A DNA stretch of 64,000 nt from Sabulibacter ruber (GTDB lineage Bacteria; Bacteroidota; Bacteroidia; Cytophagales; Hymenobacteraceae): NCBI RefSeq assembly GCF_017355955.1, contig NZ_JAFFID010000001.1, forward strand, positions 1 through 64,000, given 5' to 3'. Numbering within the stretch: the first letter of the stretch is position 1; every line of letters begins with the position of its first letter. Below the pieces are notes generated by a model, which saw only the letters and a program-made list of their open reading frames with translations, made no database searches and was not told the DNA's origin. The translations under genes were made by a program, and so were the position numbers. Positions 57,749 to 64,000 of the stretch are shown one piece after another.

Positions 57749-57755
57749 GGAATTT

Positions 57756-58169
57756 TTACTTTTGCTCTGCCCAAGGCTCCAGGAATTCTATCCCAGAGTT
57801 TTCTTTCAACTTATAAGGGTAGTAGTAGTTCAATTCACAATTCAAGTCCATGTGCTTGAATAGTATCACAATCGCATCTGTCGGGGTAGGGAAATCTTCA
57901 TTTGTAACCCTGACGTCATAAGCGATACAGTAGCTCCTTATTACCTTTCCATTCAATTCTTTTTCAAAAACAGTAGAAAGTACATCTATTACTTTCTGGC
58001 TTTCGGGGAATTCATCCTCCTCATAGTAGCCAACTGGTTTTAGCTCTCCTGATAAGTAGATTTTAGCTCCAAATGGGAAAAATTCTCCAGAGTCAGTCAG
58101 AAGTGATTCTGCAAAGCCTACAGAATAGTCAATCAACTTTTGAATATCTCCTTGAACGTTCTTGTCCAT
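57756..58169 (-). CDS. Cassette 5: cytoplasmic protein of unknown function
   Basis: A 137-residue product without a signal peptide. The N-terminal helix (IQKLIDYSVGFAESLLTDS) leads to GEFFPFGAKIYLSGELKPVGYY and a helix-strand ending ELNYYYPYKLKENSGIEFLEPWAEQK. The overall size and the GEFFPFGA block recall small immunity-like proteins of Bacteroidota, but I cannot assign a family. Ends match over 10 bases (GTTGGGTAAA/TTTACCCAAC). It is one of two cassette products with neither signal nor membrane segment. Confidence 0.65.
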   Translation of the reverse strand: MDKNVQGDIQKLIDYSVGFAESLLTDSGEFFPFGAKIYLSGELKPVGYYEEDEFPESQKVIDVLSTVFEKELNGKVIRSYCIAYDVRVTNEDFPTPTDAIVILFKHMDLNCELNYYYPYKLKENSGIEFLEPWAEQK

Positions 58170-58188
58170 TTCTTTTCATATTTATTCT

Positions 58189-58262
58189 TTTACCCAACGG
58201 TTAGTATAAAAAACGTGCTAGGCCGTCGGCCGAAGCATGATTTTTATACAATGTTAGCAATA
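58189..58262 (-). repeat. attC-like site 4
   Basis: TTTACCCAAC and GTTAGCAATA cores 54 bases apart; arms GTATAAAAAACGTGC/GCATGATTTTTATAC; centre GGCCGTCGGCC. The minus-strand core GTTGGGT fits GTTRRRY. Confidence 0.85.
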
Positions 58263-58270
58263 GTAGTTTT

Positions 58271-58873
58271 TTATTTTCTCCTACTTATTTGCTGATGCGC
58301 TTTTATTTCTTTTTCCATATCATTTGCCCAACCCTGAGGATTTACCTTGTTGAGATAAGCCATTGTCACTTCGTTGAACCGCTCCAATGCAACATTAATC
58401 CTAGAAGGTGAACAGGACAGGCTACCAACAGTTAGGTAGATGAATCCATACTTGCGAGTTATTAAGTCTAGATTAGCAAGTCCACGTCCACCGTTCCCGT
58501 TTGAGCCAGTTGTAAGTATTACAGGTGATTTTTCTTCTATTAGTGTCTGCGCAATCAGATAAAGCCGAATCAAGGCGATGCTGTCGTAAGGAGTGCTAAA
58601 TTTTGTCGCATCGAAAAGCATGGTGCAGGTGTCGATGGACGTAAACATGTCCCACTTTAAAGATGCATCTTTTATTCGAGCGGGATACTGTTGCTTGACC
58701 AGCTCAAAGTTTCTCGTTCTTAGGTAATTTTTTAGTCGGAGGTTATTTAGTGTCGTGTCACTTTCTAAATATGTAAAAGTATTATTGCTTACAGATTTAC
58801 AACTTTCCCCTAAGGCGGGTTTAAGTCCTGCTAAAGTGAAAAGTATCAATAAAATGGTAATTAAAATTTTCAT
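58271..58873 (-). CDS. Cassette 4: exported protein of unknown function
   Basis: The 200-residue product starts at ATG 58873 (MKILITILLI) with a signal peptide ending near ALGES. The frame stays open upstream through the attC-like site, but that part overlaps the next cassette and is not a likely start. Visible segments are TFTYLESDTTLNNLRLKNYL, LKWDMFTSIDTCTMLFDATKF and SPVILTTGSNGNGGRG. Two Cys may form a disulfide. No family recognised. Ends match over 10 bases. Confidence 0.68.
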   Translation of the reverse strand: MKILITILLILFTLAGLKPALGESCKSVSNNTFTYLESDTTLNNLRLKNYLRTRNFELVKQQYPARIKDASLKWDMFTSIDTCTMLFDATKFSTPYDSIALIRLYLIAQTLIEEKSPVILTTGSNGNGGRGLANLDLITRKYGFIYLTVGSLSCSPSRINVALERFNEVTMAYLNKVNPQGWANDMEKEIKAHQQISRRK

Positions 58874-58879
58874 TTCTAT

Positions 58880-58954
58880 TATTGCTAACGGACTAGTATA
58901 AACAACGAGCAAGGCCGTCGGACGTAGCTTGCTGTTTATACAGTGTTGTACAAA
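58880..58954 (-). repeat. attC-like site 3
   Basis: TATTGCTAAC and GTTGTACAAA cores 55 bases apart. The stem is the best in the array: GTATAAAC/GTTTATAC and AGCAAG/CTTGCT with an AACG bulge on one side, like the extrahelical bases of attC sites. Confidence 0.85.
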
Positions 58955-58961
58955 GTAATTT

Positions 58962-59507
58962 TTACTTTCTTCTGGTCTCCAATTCTGCTTTTCTCTTTTC
59001 AAGCAACGTAGCGTAGGAATAGTAATCCCATTTTCTGCTTTCTCTGTTGTAAACCAGTCTTGCGTTGGGAATATATCCCATTGTGCCGCCACAGCCAACG
59101 GCAAAGTTTATGTCTTTTGTTATCAGCCTGCCTTTATAGATTCTGAATACGCGCTTTACCGTGACGCTCCATCCGCCAATGTTTATATCCACCGTATCTG
59201 GGCTGATTTCTTTAAAGAAGATTTTGTCAAGCCTGCCACTTTTCCCTTTTCTTCCCTCGATGATTTGTACGGCAGCGTCTTCGGTCACAGGTTTAAGGGT
59301 GAACCTAGGGTAGGTTAATCTAATCCCATTCGGTAGGCTGTCGCTTAAAATAAGATGCTCCTTTTCTTCTTGGTTGAATATATTATCTGAGTAATAGTCG
59401 CTGATTGCTGATTCATAAAAGTTCACTAATTCTTCTTGACTTAGCCTCTGCCCAAAGCCATACTGCCAAGCGAGCAACATAAATGCTATTAGAAGAAGCT
59501 GCTTCAT
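58962..59507 (-). CDS. Cassette 3: exported protein of unknown function
   Basis: The 181-residue product starts at ATG 59507 (MKQLLLIAFML), with a signal peptide ending GFGQ. The helical N-part (SQEELVNFYESAISDYYSD) is followed by a beta-rich region with TVDINIGGWSVTVKRVFRIYKGRL and DINFAVGCGGTMGYIPNARLVYN, then a charged helix EKRKAELETRRK. No family recognised. Cassette ends GTTGTACAAA/TTTGTACAAC match perfectly. Confidence 0.7.
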   Translation of the reverse strand: MKQLLLIAFMLLAWQYGFGQRLSQEELVNFYESAISDYYSDNIFNQEEKEHLILSDSLPNGIRLTYPRFTLKPVTEDAAVQIIEGRKGKSGRLDKIFFKEISPDTVDINIGGWSVTVKRVFRIYKGRLITKDINFAVGCGGTMGYIPNARLVYNRESRKWDYYSYATLLEKRKAELETRRK

Positions 59508-59516
59508 ATTTAATAT

Positions 59517-59588
59517 TTTGTACAACGGTCTCGTGTAAGCGGCGGGCGAGGCCGTCGGCCGGCTGCTGTTTACACAATGTTGGCAGTA
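59517..59588 (-). repeat. attC-like site 2
   Basis: TTTGTACAAC and GTTGGCAGTA cores 52 bases apart; arms GTGTAAGCGGC/GCTGTTTACAC; centre GGCCGTCGGCC. Confidence 0.82.
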
Positions 59589-59616
59589 GGAATTTTAAGT
59601 AAGTAACAAGCTTTAG

Positions 59617-60126
59617 TTATGAGAAAGTAGAGTTCCTATCATATATAAGCTTATCATCTTTAATTAAAATATACTTATCGTCATTGATAATTTTATAAGC
59701 TTCCCAACCTCCACTATGTAATATTAAATCCATCGTAGAGTACAGTAATTCTAATGTAGTTATCATGGAATTACCTAGTACTTTAAATTCTATTAGACTT
59801 CCTTCATTACTTATTAATTTATATAAAATCCAAGAGCGGTTCATTGGATAACTTGCAGTATTATAAAATGATGATATGTTTAATAATTTATATGTCCCAA
59901 TTTTTGGGAATATTGGGTTCTCTTGATGGTCTACTAGTTCATAATCATAATTAAAGTATTCATTACCAAACTTTGGCAGTTTTTCATGCTTATTCAACTT
60001 TCTTTTAATGAAATAGTCGGCTGATTCTACAATTATAGCCTTTTGAAAGTCAGGATAAGAAATTGTTTTTCCATTTTTGAAAGTAGCATACACAAAATCA
60101 TGTGTCAATCTGTTAATAGTTTCCAT
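59617..60126 (-). CDS. Cassette 2: cytoplasmic protein of unknown function
   Basis: A 169-residue AT-rich product with no signal peptide or membrane helix. It begins METINRLTHDFVYATFKNGK and contains SYPDFQKAIIVESADYFIKR, EYFNYDYELVDHQENPIFPKIG and a C-terminal SGGWEAYKIINDDKYILIKD. No family recognised. Ends GTTGGCAGTA/TACTGCCAAC match perfectly over 10 bases. Base composition is the lowest in GC of the array. Confidence 0.65.
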   Translation of the reverse strand: METINRLTHDFVYATFKNGKTISYPDFQKAIIVESADYFIKRKLNKHEKLPKFGNEYFNYDYELVDHQENPIFPKIGTYKLLNISSFYNTASYPMNRSWILYKLISNEGSLIEFKVLGNSMITTLELLYSTMDLILHSGGWEAYKIINDDKYILIKDDKLIYDRNSTFS

Positions 60127-60149
60127 AATCTTATTTTATTATTTTTTCT

Positions 60150-60222
60150 TACTGCCAACGTCTTTGCTAAACGACGGGCGAGGCCATTGGCCGAGGCTGC
60201 CGTTTAGGTGTTGTTGGCAATA
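60150..60222 (-). repeat. attC-like site 1
   Basis: TACTGCCAAC and GTTGGCAATA cores 53 bases apart; arms GCTAAACG/CGTTTAGG; centre GGCCATTGGCC, the only site where the central GTC is changed to ATT. Confidence 0.82.
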
Positions 60223-60228
60223 GTAATT

Positions 60229-60768
60229 TTATATTTTTCTAAGTGGCGTAAACTTTGTTTCTACCTGCATTGGCGGAGGAGTTGGAACAAGCCTCTCCGT
60301 TAAAGGAAAGGAGTATACCGTATCAACCCTGTTTTTCATTCCATAAGAGTGCCGCAGTATAAAATCCGCTAAACTGTCTATAAGATTTTTATGCCTATCT
60401 CCAGTTATTTCAGATTCTATCCTTCCTTCAGTTTCATTTATTCGAATCGTGTACCATGAGCAATCTTGGCAATTCTCTGCGTACACTGAATCTGGTTTTC
60501 TATTCTTAAGTTCTGACACGAAGTAATTTAAGGAGTCGACCGAGCTTTGACTTAGTGTATCGCAAAAGCATTTCACTGATTCAATTTTGCTGATGATTTT
60601 ATAGTCACACTTACTAACAACATTAGCTGAATCAATTTTTAGGCTGAACGCATAAGGCCAGCCACTGCTGAATGACAGTTCAATTGAGTCGTAAACAGGC
60701 TTGGCAATTTCTGATTTACAACTAGAAATTAATGCAAGAACCCAGAATAACTTAATTAATTTTATCAT
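60229..60768 (-). CDS. Cassette 1: lipoprotein of unknown function
   Basis: The 179-residue product starts at ATG 60768 (MIKLIKLFWVLAL) with lipobox ISSC (Cys about residue 17). The mature part is beta-rich (YDSIELSFSSGWPYAFSLKIDS) with a Cys-rich stretch: KCFCDTLSQ and ENCQDCSWYTIRINET. The end is proline-rich (PTPPPMQVETKFTPLR). No family recognised. It is the first cassette after the recombinase, with ends GTTGGCAATA and TATTGCCAAC. Confidence 0.7.
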   Translation of the reverse strand: MIKLIKLFWVLALISSCKSEIAKPVYDSIELSFSSGWPYAFSLKIDSANVVSKCDYKIISKIESVKCFCDTLSQSSVDSLNYFVSELKNRKPDSVYAENCQDCSWYTIRINETEGRIESEITGDRHKNLIDSLADFILRHSYGMKNRVDTVYSFPLTERLVPTPPPMQVETKFTPLRKI

Positions 60769-60773
60769 TCTTA

Positions 60774-60915
60774 TTATTGCCAACTATTGTGTATATGGAG
60801 CTGTTCCGGTTATTGGCACTTTGGATGGAGACCAGATAACTGTTTTCCAAGCCATCTTGCACCAGATACCTGCCTTTTCCCTTCCTTGGTTCCATATCCC
60901 TAATATAGCTGTTAT
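60774..60915 (-). other. Putative attI-like junction between recombinase and first cassette
   Basis: The cassette array ends at TATTGCCAAC (60775-60784). The next bases, TATTGTGTATATGGAGC, resemble a left half-site, and no palindrome follows. In the gene direction this is the position of an integron attachment site, between the recombinase stop codon and cassette 1. Confidence 0.4.
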
Positions 60916-62371
60916 TCAAAGATTGTCAAGCGGGCTTACGATACCCTCCAGCCCATGGCTAGTGATGTGGGTGTAGATCTCGGTAGTCTTGCTGGACTTG
61001 TGGCCCAGCAGCGTCTGGATGTAGCGCAGGTTCGTTCCCTGCTCCAGCAGGTGGGTGGCGAAGGAGTGCCGCAGCGAGTGGGGCGTCACCTTCCTGGTCA
61101 CCCCCGATTTGGCCAGGCAGGCGTTGAACACGTGGCGGATGCTGTCGGCGGTGTACTGCCCGCCCTGGGGCCCCTCGAAGAGCCACACCTTCGGCCGGTA
61201 CTCCCGGTAATAGGCCCTCAGGCTCTCCAGCAGCCTTTTGGAAAGCAGCGTGGTGCGGTCTTTCTTGCCCTTGCCGCCTCTTATCAGCAGCAGGTTCCGC
61301 TCGGACTGCACGTCCGTTATCTTCTAGGTTGATGACCTCGCCGATACGCAGCCCCCCGGCGTAGAGCAGCTGCAACAGGCAGCGGTGCTTCAGGTTCCCC
61401 GTAGCAGAGAGGATACAGGTCACCTCCTGCTTGCTCAGCACGGTTGGAAGCCGCTCGGCCTTCTCCGGGCGCTCCACCTGCGTGAGGTCCAGCCCATGGC
61501 GGCCCAGTACCCGCTGGTAGTAGAACTTCACCGCGTTGATGCTCTGGTTCACAAGGGAAAAGGAGTACGCCTGGCTCTGCACCATGGCACGATGGTAGCG
61601 GTTTATCTCCTCCGATGCAAAAGCCTTGACTGCCTCCAGCCCCTGTTCCCGGTGGGCGTTCAGGAAGCGCACCAAGAGGGAGTGGTAGGTGCGGATGGTA
61701 GACATAGAGTAGTTGAGCAGCTGCAGTTTCTCCAGGTAATCCAGGGGGCAGGTGAGGTAACCGATGTCCTTGGAGTAGGTCTGCTCCCAGAGCCGGCGCA
61801 TCACGGCCATGTCCCTCACTTTCACCGTACCGGCCAGCCACACGTTCGCCGCCCCCTCCAGGCAGTCCAGGAGCCGGTGCAGATCCCCGGAGCCGGTCCC
61901 CAGGGCGAAGCACCTCTCCTCCGGTAGCCAGGCGCAGGCACCGCAATCCTTCAGCCTGGGATAGATCTCCCTATCGAAGGCGAAGCTTACCTGCAGCACT
62001 TCCTTCCCTCCGTGCAGCAGCGGCTGGAGGCGCACCACCGGCAGGTCTGGCAGCTTCCCAAGCGGCTCCGCCTGCCTGCTTTCCCCCTTCACCGTTGCGC
62101 CAAGGTCAGGGCGGAGCCGCCTGGGCCGGTTCAGGTAGCGGGTGTCCACCAACGCTACCCCTTGGAAGGCCTGGTGCAGCCGCTCGATGGCCTGCGGGGT
62201 CCGGTGCGTCACGTAGCATTTATAGGTCTTGCTGTATTTGGCCGCGCCGCTCTCCCTCAGCCTCCTTGAGATGCGCCGGTCCGGTCTGTGCCAGATTCGG
62301 ATAAACTGCTTTCCCCCATGCTCCAGGGGATTGAGGTAGAGGGTTGCAGCAGGTGTAGGATACTGGTACAT
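60916..62371 (-). pseudogene. XerD-like tyrosine recombinase, frameshifted
   Basis: Two overlapping frames together encode one recombinase of about 485 residues, starting at ATG 62371 (MYQYPTPAAT). Residues about 8-70 and 95-155 are two copies of a module (PLEHGGKQFIRIWHRPDRRI and PLLHGGKEVLQVSFAFDREI). A SAM-like core-binding domain follows (STIRTYHSLLVRFLNAHREQ), then the catalytic domain. Catalytic residues are R in GGLRIGEVINL, K in RGGKGKKD, HxxR in [14 protein letters not shown] in [10 protein letters not shown] and Tyr in EIYTHITS. The C-terminus ends SPLDNL like IntI, but the IntI-specific insertion is absent. One extra base near 61315-61330, after INLED, breaks the frame. The gene is GC-rich, unlike the array next to it. 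Confidence 0.85.
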
Positions 62372-62417
62372 AGTTCTTTGGGTTTTCGTCTCCAATATAG
62401 CGCCGAGCATTTACCTA

Positions 62418-62495
62418 ACCGTAAACTACCCGTATAGGTCCGTATGTATCCGGATGATACGGATATAAACGGATGTATTCGGATAAACTCTGATA
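62418..62495. repeat. Eight helically phased 10-bp repeats (CCGTA/CGGAT type)
   Basis: CCGTA or its variants start at 62419, 62429, 62440, 62450 (CCGGA), 62459 and 62469 (ACGGA), 62479 (TCGGA) and 62489 (TCTGA). The spacing of 9-11 bases puts all units on one face of the helix. They fill the gap between the divergent recombinase and zinc-ribbon genes, so a regulatory or recombinase-binding role is plausible. Confidence 0.7.
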
Positions 62496-62872
62496 TGGAG
62501 ACTAAAGGGAAGCTTTGCGGCCACTGCGGGGAGCCCCTCGCAGGCCGGGCCGACAAGAAATTCTGCTCCGACCAGTGCCGGGCAAGGTCCGGCAACCAGC
62601 GGAAGCTGCAGGACCGGGGCGAGAAAGCCATGCGGGACATCAACCTGGTCCTGCGGCGGAACCGCCAGATCCTGCAGCGCTTCAGCCCCGAGGGCAAGAC
62701 CACCCTCCGGCGCGAGGCGCTGTCGCTGGCGGGCTTCGACTTCCGCTACCTCACCCACCTCTACCGCACCCAGAAGGGCAACACGTACCACTTCTGCTAC
62801 GATTACGGATACCTGCTCCTGCCCGAGGAGAAGGTGCTCATCGTGAGCCACCAAGCCTATATGGATAGGTAG
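62495..62872 (+). CDS. Small zinc-ribbon protein of unknown function
   Basis: The 125-residue protein starts at ATG 62495 (METKGKL). An earlier in-frame ATG (62444) would run through the 10-bp repeats and is less likely. A zinc ribbon is formed by CGHCGEPL and FCSDQCR (CxxC...CxxxC, residues about 6-30). A basic helix (NQRKLQDRGEKAMRDINLVL) leads to a region FDFRYLTHLYRTQKGNTYHFCYDYGYLLLPEEKVLIV. Similar proteins occur in Bacteroidota without known function. It is divergent from the recombinase and shares its high GC, so they probably arrived together. Confidence 0.75.
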   Translation: METKGKLCGHCGEPLAGRADKKFCSDQCRARSGNQRKLQDRGEKAMRDINLVLRRNRQILQRFSPEGKTTLRREALSLAGFDFRYLTHLYRTQKGNTYHFCYDYGYLLLPEEKVLIVSHQAYMDR

Positions 62873-63421
62873 GGGCTACCTGACCTCTGGTTGGGGAATG
62901 GCCATGGACAGGTTGAAGGCGCAACGCGTCAGGGGCTTTCCCCGGGAGGCCCAGCTGGGCCCGTAATCCCTAAGGGAAACGTATGCACGCACCTGTGCCT
63001 TATACCGAAGGGGTAGGGGCTGCCGATAGGAACGCTTTGGGCCGAACCGGGTGGGTCGGGCTTCTATATTTCTTCTTTTGGCAAAGTCCTGCTGGCGCAA
63101 AAAATGCAGGAAGTTCAACTCCGCAAAATTTTGTTTACAGGTTCATTCCCGGGAAATCGTCAGCAGCTACCCTCTTTGATTAGGTTCAGGTCTACTATCT
63201 CATTTAATGCAATTGGTGGCACTTTCATGAAGTGCTTCAATCCTGGCATTTGCTAGAACTGAAGCGAAAGTAAGCAACAGAACCTAGGCAGAAAAGCCGC
63301 AAACTAAATGTTTGAAGCTGGGATTATTTTGAAGAAAAATGCATGCGCAGAAGTTTGCAAGCGCCCTTATCCTGATCTCTGGAACCTGGAAACCTTAGGC
63401 AACCTCCCATATTTAACACAT
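62873..63421. other. Intergenic region without recognised gene
   Basis: This 549-base gap shows no credible coding sequence. The left part up to about 63050 is GC-rich like the zinc-ribbon gene, the rest is not, which may mark the end of the transferred block. I see no copy of the tRNA-Ser 3' end here. Confidence 0.5.
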
Positions 63422-64000
63422 CTATTTCAGCATCCACCATGCTGTTGTCTTAGTTTCTCCCGGTATCACTTTCTGACCCATCACCGGTGTTATTAGTTCT
63501 ATGTTGTTCTGTGCGGCCAAATCAGCCACCATATTGATAGATTCATCCCAAGGGTGTAGCGCCAGATCAAAGGTGGAGAAATGGATCGGGAACAGGATTT
63601 TGGCATTTACATCCTGGCTAGCTTTGATAACCTGCTCCGGGAAAAGGTGGGTGTTGGGCCATCCATTGTTCCACGCATCAATCTCCATAAAGGCCAGGTC
63701 AAAGGGACCGTACTTCCTGCCAATCTCCTTGAAATGCTCTCCATAACCCGTATCGCCGCTCCAGTAAAGGTTCTTCTCTTTCCCCTTGATCACATAAGAA
63801 GCCCAAAGGGTCTTGTTTCGGTCATTGTAACTTCTCCCGGAGTAATGCACGGTAGGGCAGGCGGTTATACTCAGTGATCCGTGGGTCACAGACTGGTACC
63901 AACCGAGTTCGGTGATTTTGTTCTTCGGGACTCCCCAGCCCTGTAACCTGGTTCCCACGGCTAGCGGTGCGATGAACTGTATGTCCTTATCGGCCAAAAA
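63422..64000 (-). CDS. Metallo-beta-lactamase-fold hydrolase (UlaG/NAPE-PLD-like), N-terminus outside window
   Basis: The 193 visible residues are the C-terminal part of a larger protein; the frame runs off the right edge. Metal-binding features of this branch are present: ITACPTVHYSGR, LYWSGDTGYGEHF (the conserved Asp), FMEIDAWN and ILFPIHFSTFDLALHPWDES (the late His). The AxHYSGRSYND block is typical of N-acylphosphatidylethanolamine phospholipase D-like members. The first HxHxDH motif would lie outside. Substrate unknown. Confidence 0.85.
   Translation of the reverse strand, partial: FLADKDIQFIAPLAVGTRLQGWGVPKNKITELGWYQSVTHGSLSITACPTVHYSGRSYNDRNKTLWASYVIKGKEKNLYWSGDTGYGEHFKEIGRKYGPFDLAFMEIDAWNNGWPNTHLFPEQVIKASQDVNAKILFPIHFSTFDLALHPWDESINMVADLAAQNNIELITPVMGQKVIPGETKTTAWWMLK

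Noticed and set aside
58874..59104. N-terminal extension of the cassette 4 gene through the attC-like site
   Set aside because: The extension overlaps the coding region of cassette 3 and the palindrome. The internal ATG at 58873 gives a proper signal peptide.
52326..60768. CRISPR array explanation for the regular repeats
   Set aside because: Repeats are 60-75 bases long palindromes with variable cores, and the spacers are genes of different length, so this is not a CRISPR.
52326..60768. Simple series of rho-independent terminators between small genes
   Set aside because: Stems are not followed by T-runs, the ends are fixed AAC and GTT, and ends match across each gene rather than across each stem, which terminators would not need.
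52095..63421. Integrative element with tRNA-Ser as attachment site
   Set aside because: I could not find a second copy of the tRNA 3' end near the recombinase end, so a site-specific insertion into the tRNA is not supported.

Overview
The window looks like a chromosomal segment of a Bacteroidota bacterium of the order Cytophagales, probably a Hymenobacteraceae (Rufibacter/Pontibacter-like). The evidence is SusC/SusD pairs, type IX secretion sorting domains on several exported proteins, TAnnTTTG-type promoters and typical gyrB, ppk1 and greA sequences. The genus is inference. Core genes have moderate GC; three stretches (1-516, 11.0-13.2 kb, 60.9-62.9 kb) are clearly GC-richer and the 52.3-60.8 kb array is clearly AT-richer.

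Layout. 1-516: tail of a GH2 beta-galactosidase-type enzyme. 0.76-27.6 kb: a complete starch/maltodextrin utilisation locus. A LacI-type regulator is followed by a plus-strand arm (SusC, SusD, SusE/F-like lipoprotein, T9SS-exported amylase, GH97, two GH13 enzymes). A convergent minus-strand arm holds a SusA-like GH13, beta-phosphoglucomutase, GH65 phosphorylase, lipoprotein amylase and MFS sugar transporter, and a CBM-esterase lies divergently at its far end. The palindrome GAAATCGATTTC occurs upstream of susC and in the divergent gap at the far end, with an imperfect copy at the regulator's own start, so one LacI protein probably controls the whole locus. Polymer is cut outside, oligomers enter by SusCD, periplasmic GH13/GH97 enzymes trim them, the MFS carrier imports maltose, and phosphorolysis plus pgmB gives glucose 6-phosphate.

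27.7-36.4 kb: a small lipoprotein, a GH1-like enzyme, three tandem S74/T9SS surface proteins and a ROK glucokinase. 37.2-52.2 kb: housekeeping genes (gyrB, ppk1 facing ppx, greA, HIT, ruvC, a membrane flippase-like protein with two GT2 enzymes, a PP2C phosphatase, a deacetylase, tatD, ansA) ending in tRNA-Ser(GGA).

52.3-60.8 kb is the most unusual region. Fourteen small minus-strand genes, mostly lipoproteins, exported or membrane proteins of unknown function plus one NTF2-fold immunity protein, are each separated by one of 13 imperfect palindromes of about 60-75 bp that begin with AAC and end with GTT. The two ends of each unit are complementary to each other (exactly 10 bp in many) but differ between units. 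This is what integron cassettes with attC sites look like. The neighbouring tyrosine recombinase (60.9-62.4 kb) is XerD-like, has a duplicated N-terminal module, lacks the IntI-specific insertion and carries a frameshift. A promoter-region array of 10-bp-spaced repeats and a zinc-ribbon protein follow.

The intergenic regions also hold about 20 copies of a host palindrome (core CTGTTTTnGGCCTG ... CAGGCCnAAAACAG), and two clusters of other nested palindromes at 20.5-20.7 and 23.2-23.5 kb. The window ends inside a metallo-beta-lactamase-fold hydrolase.
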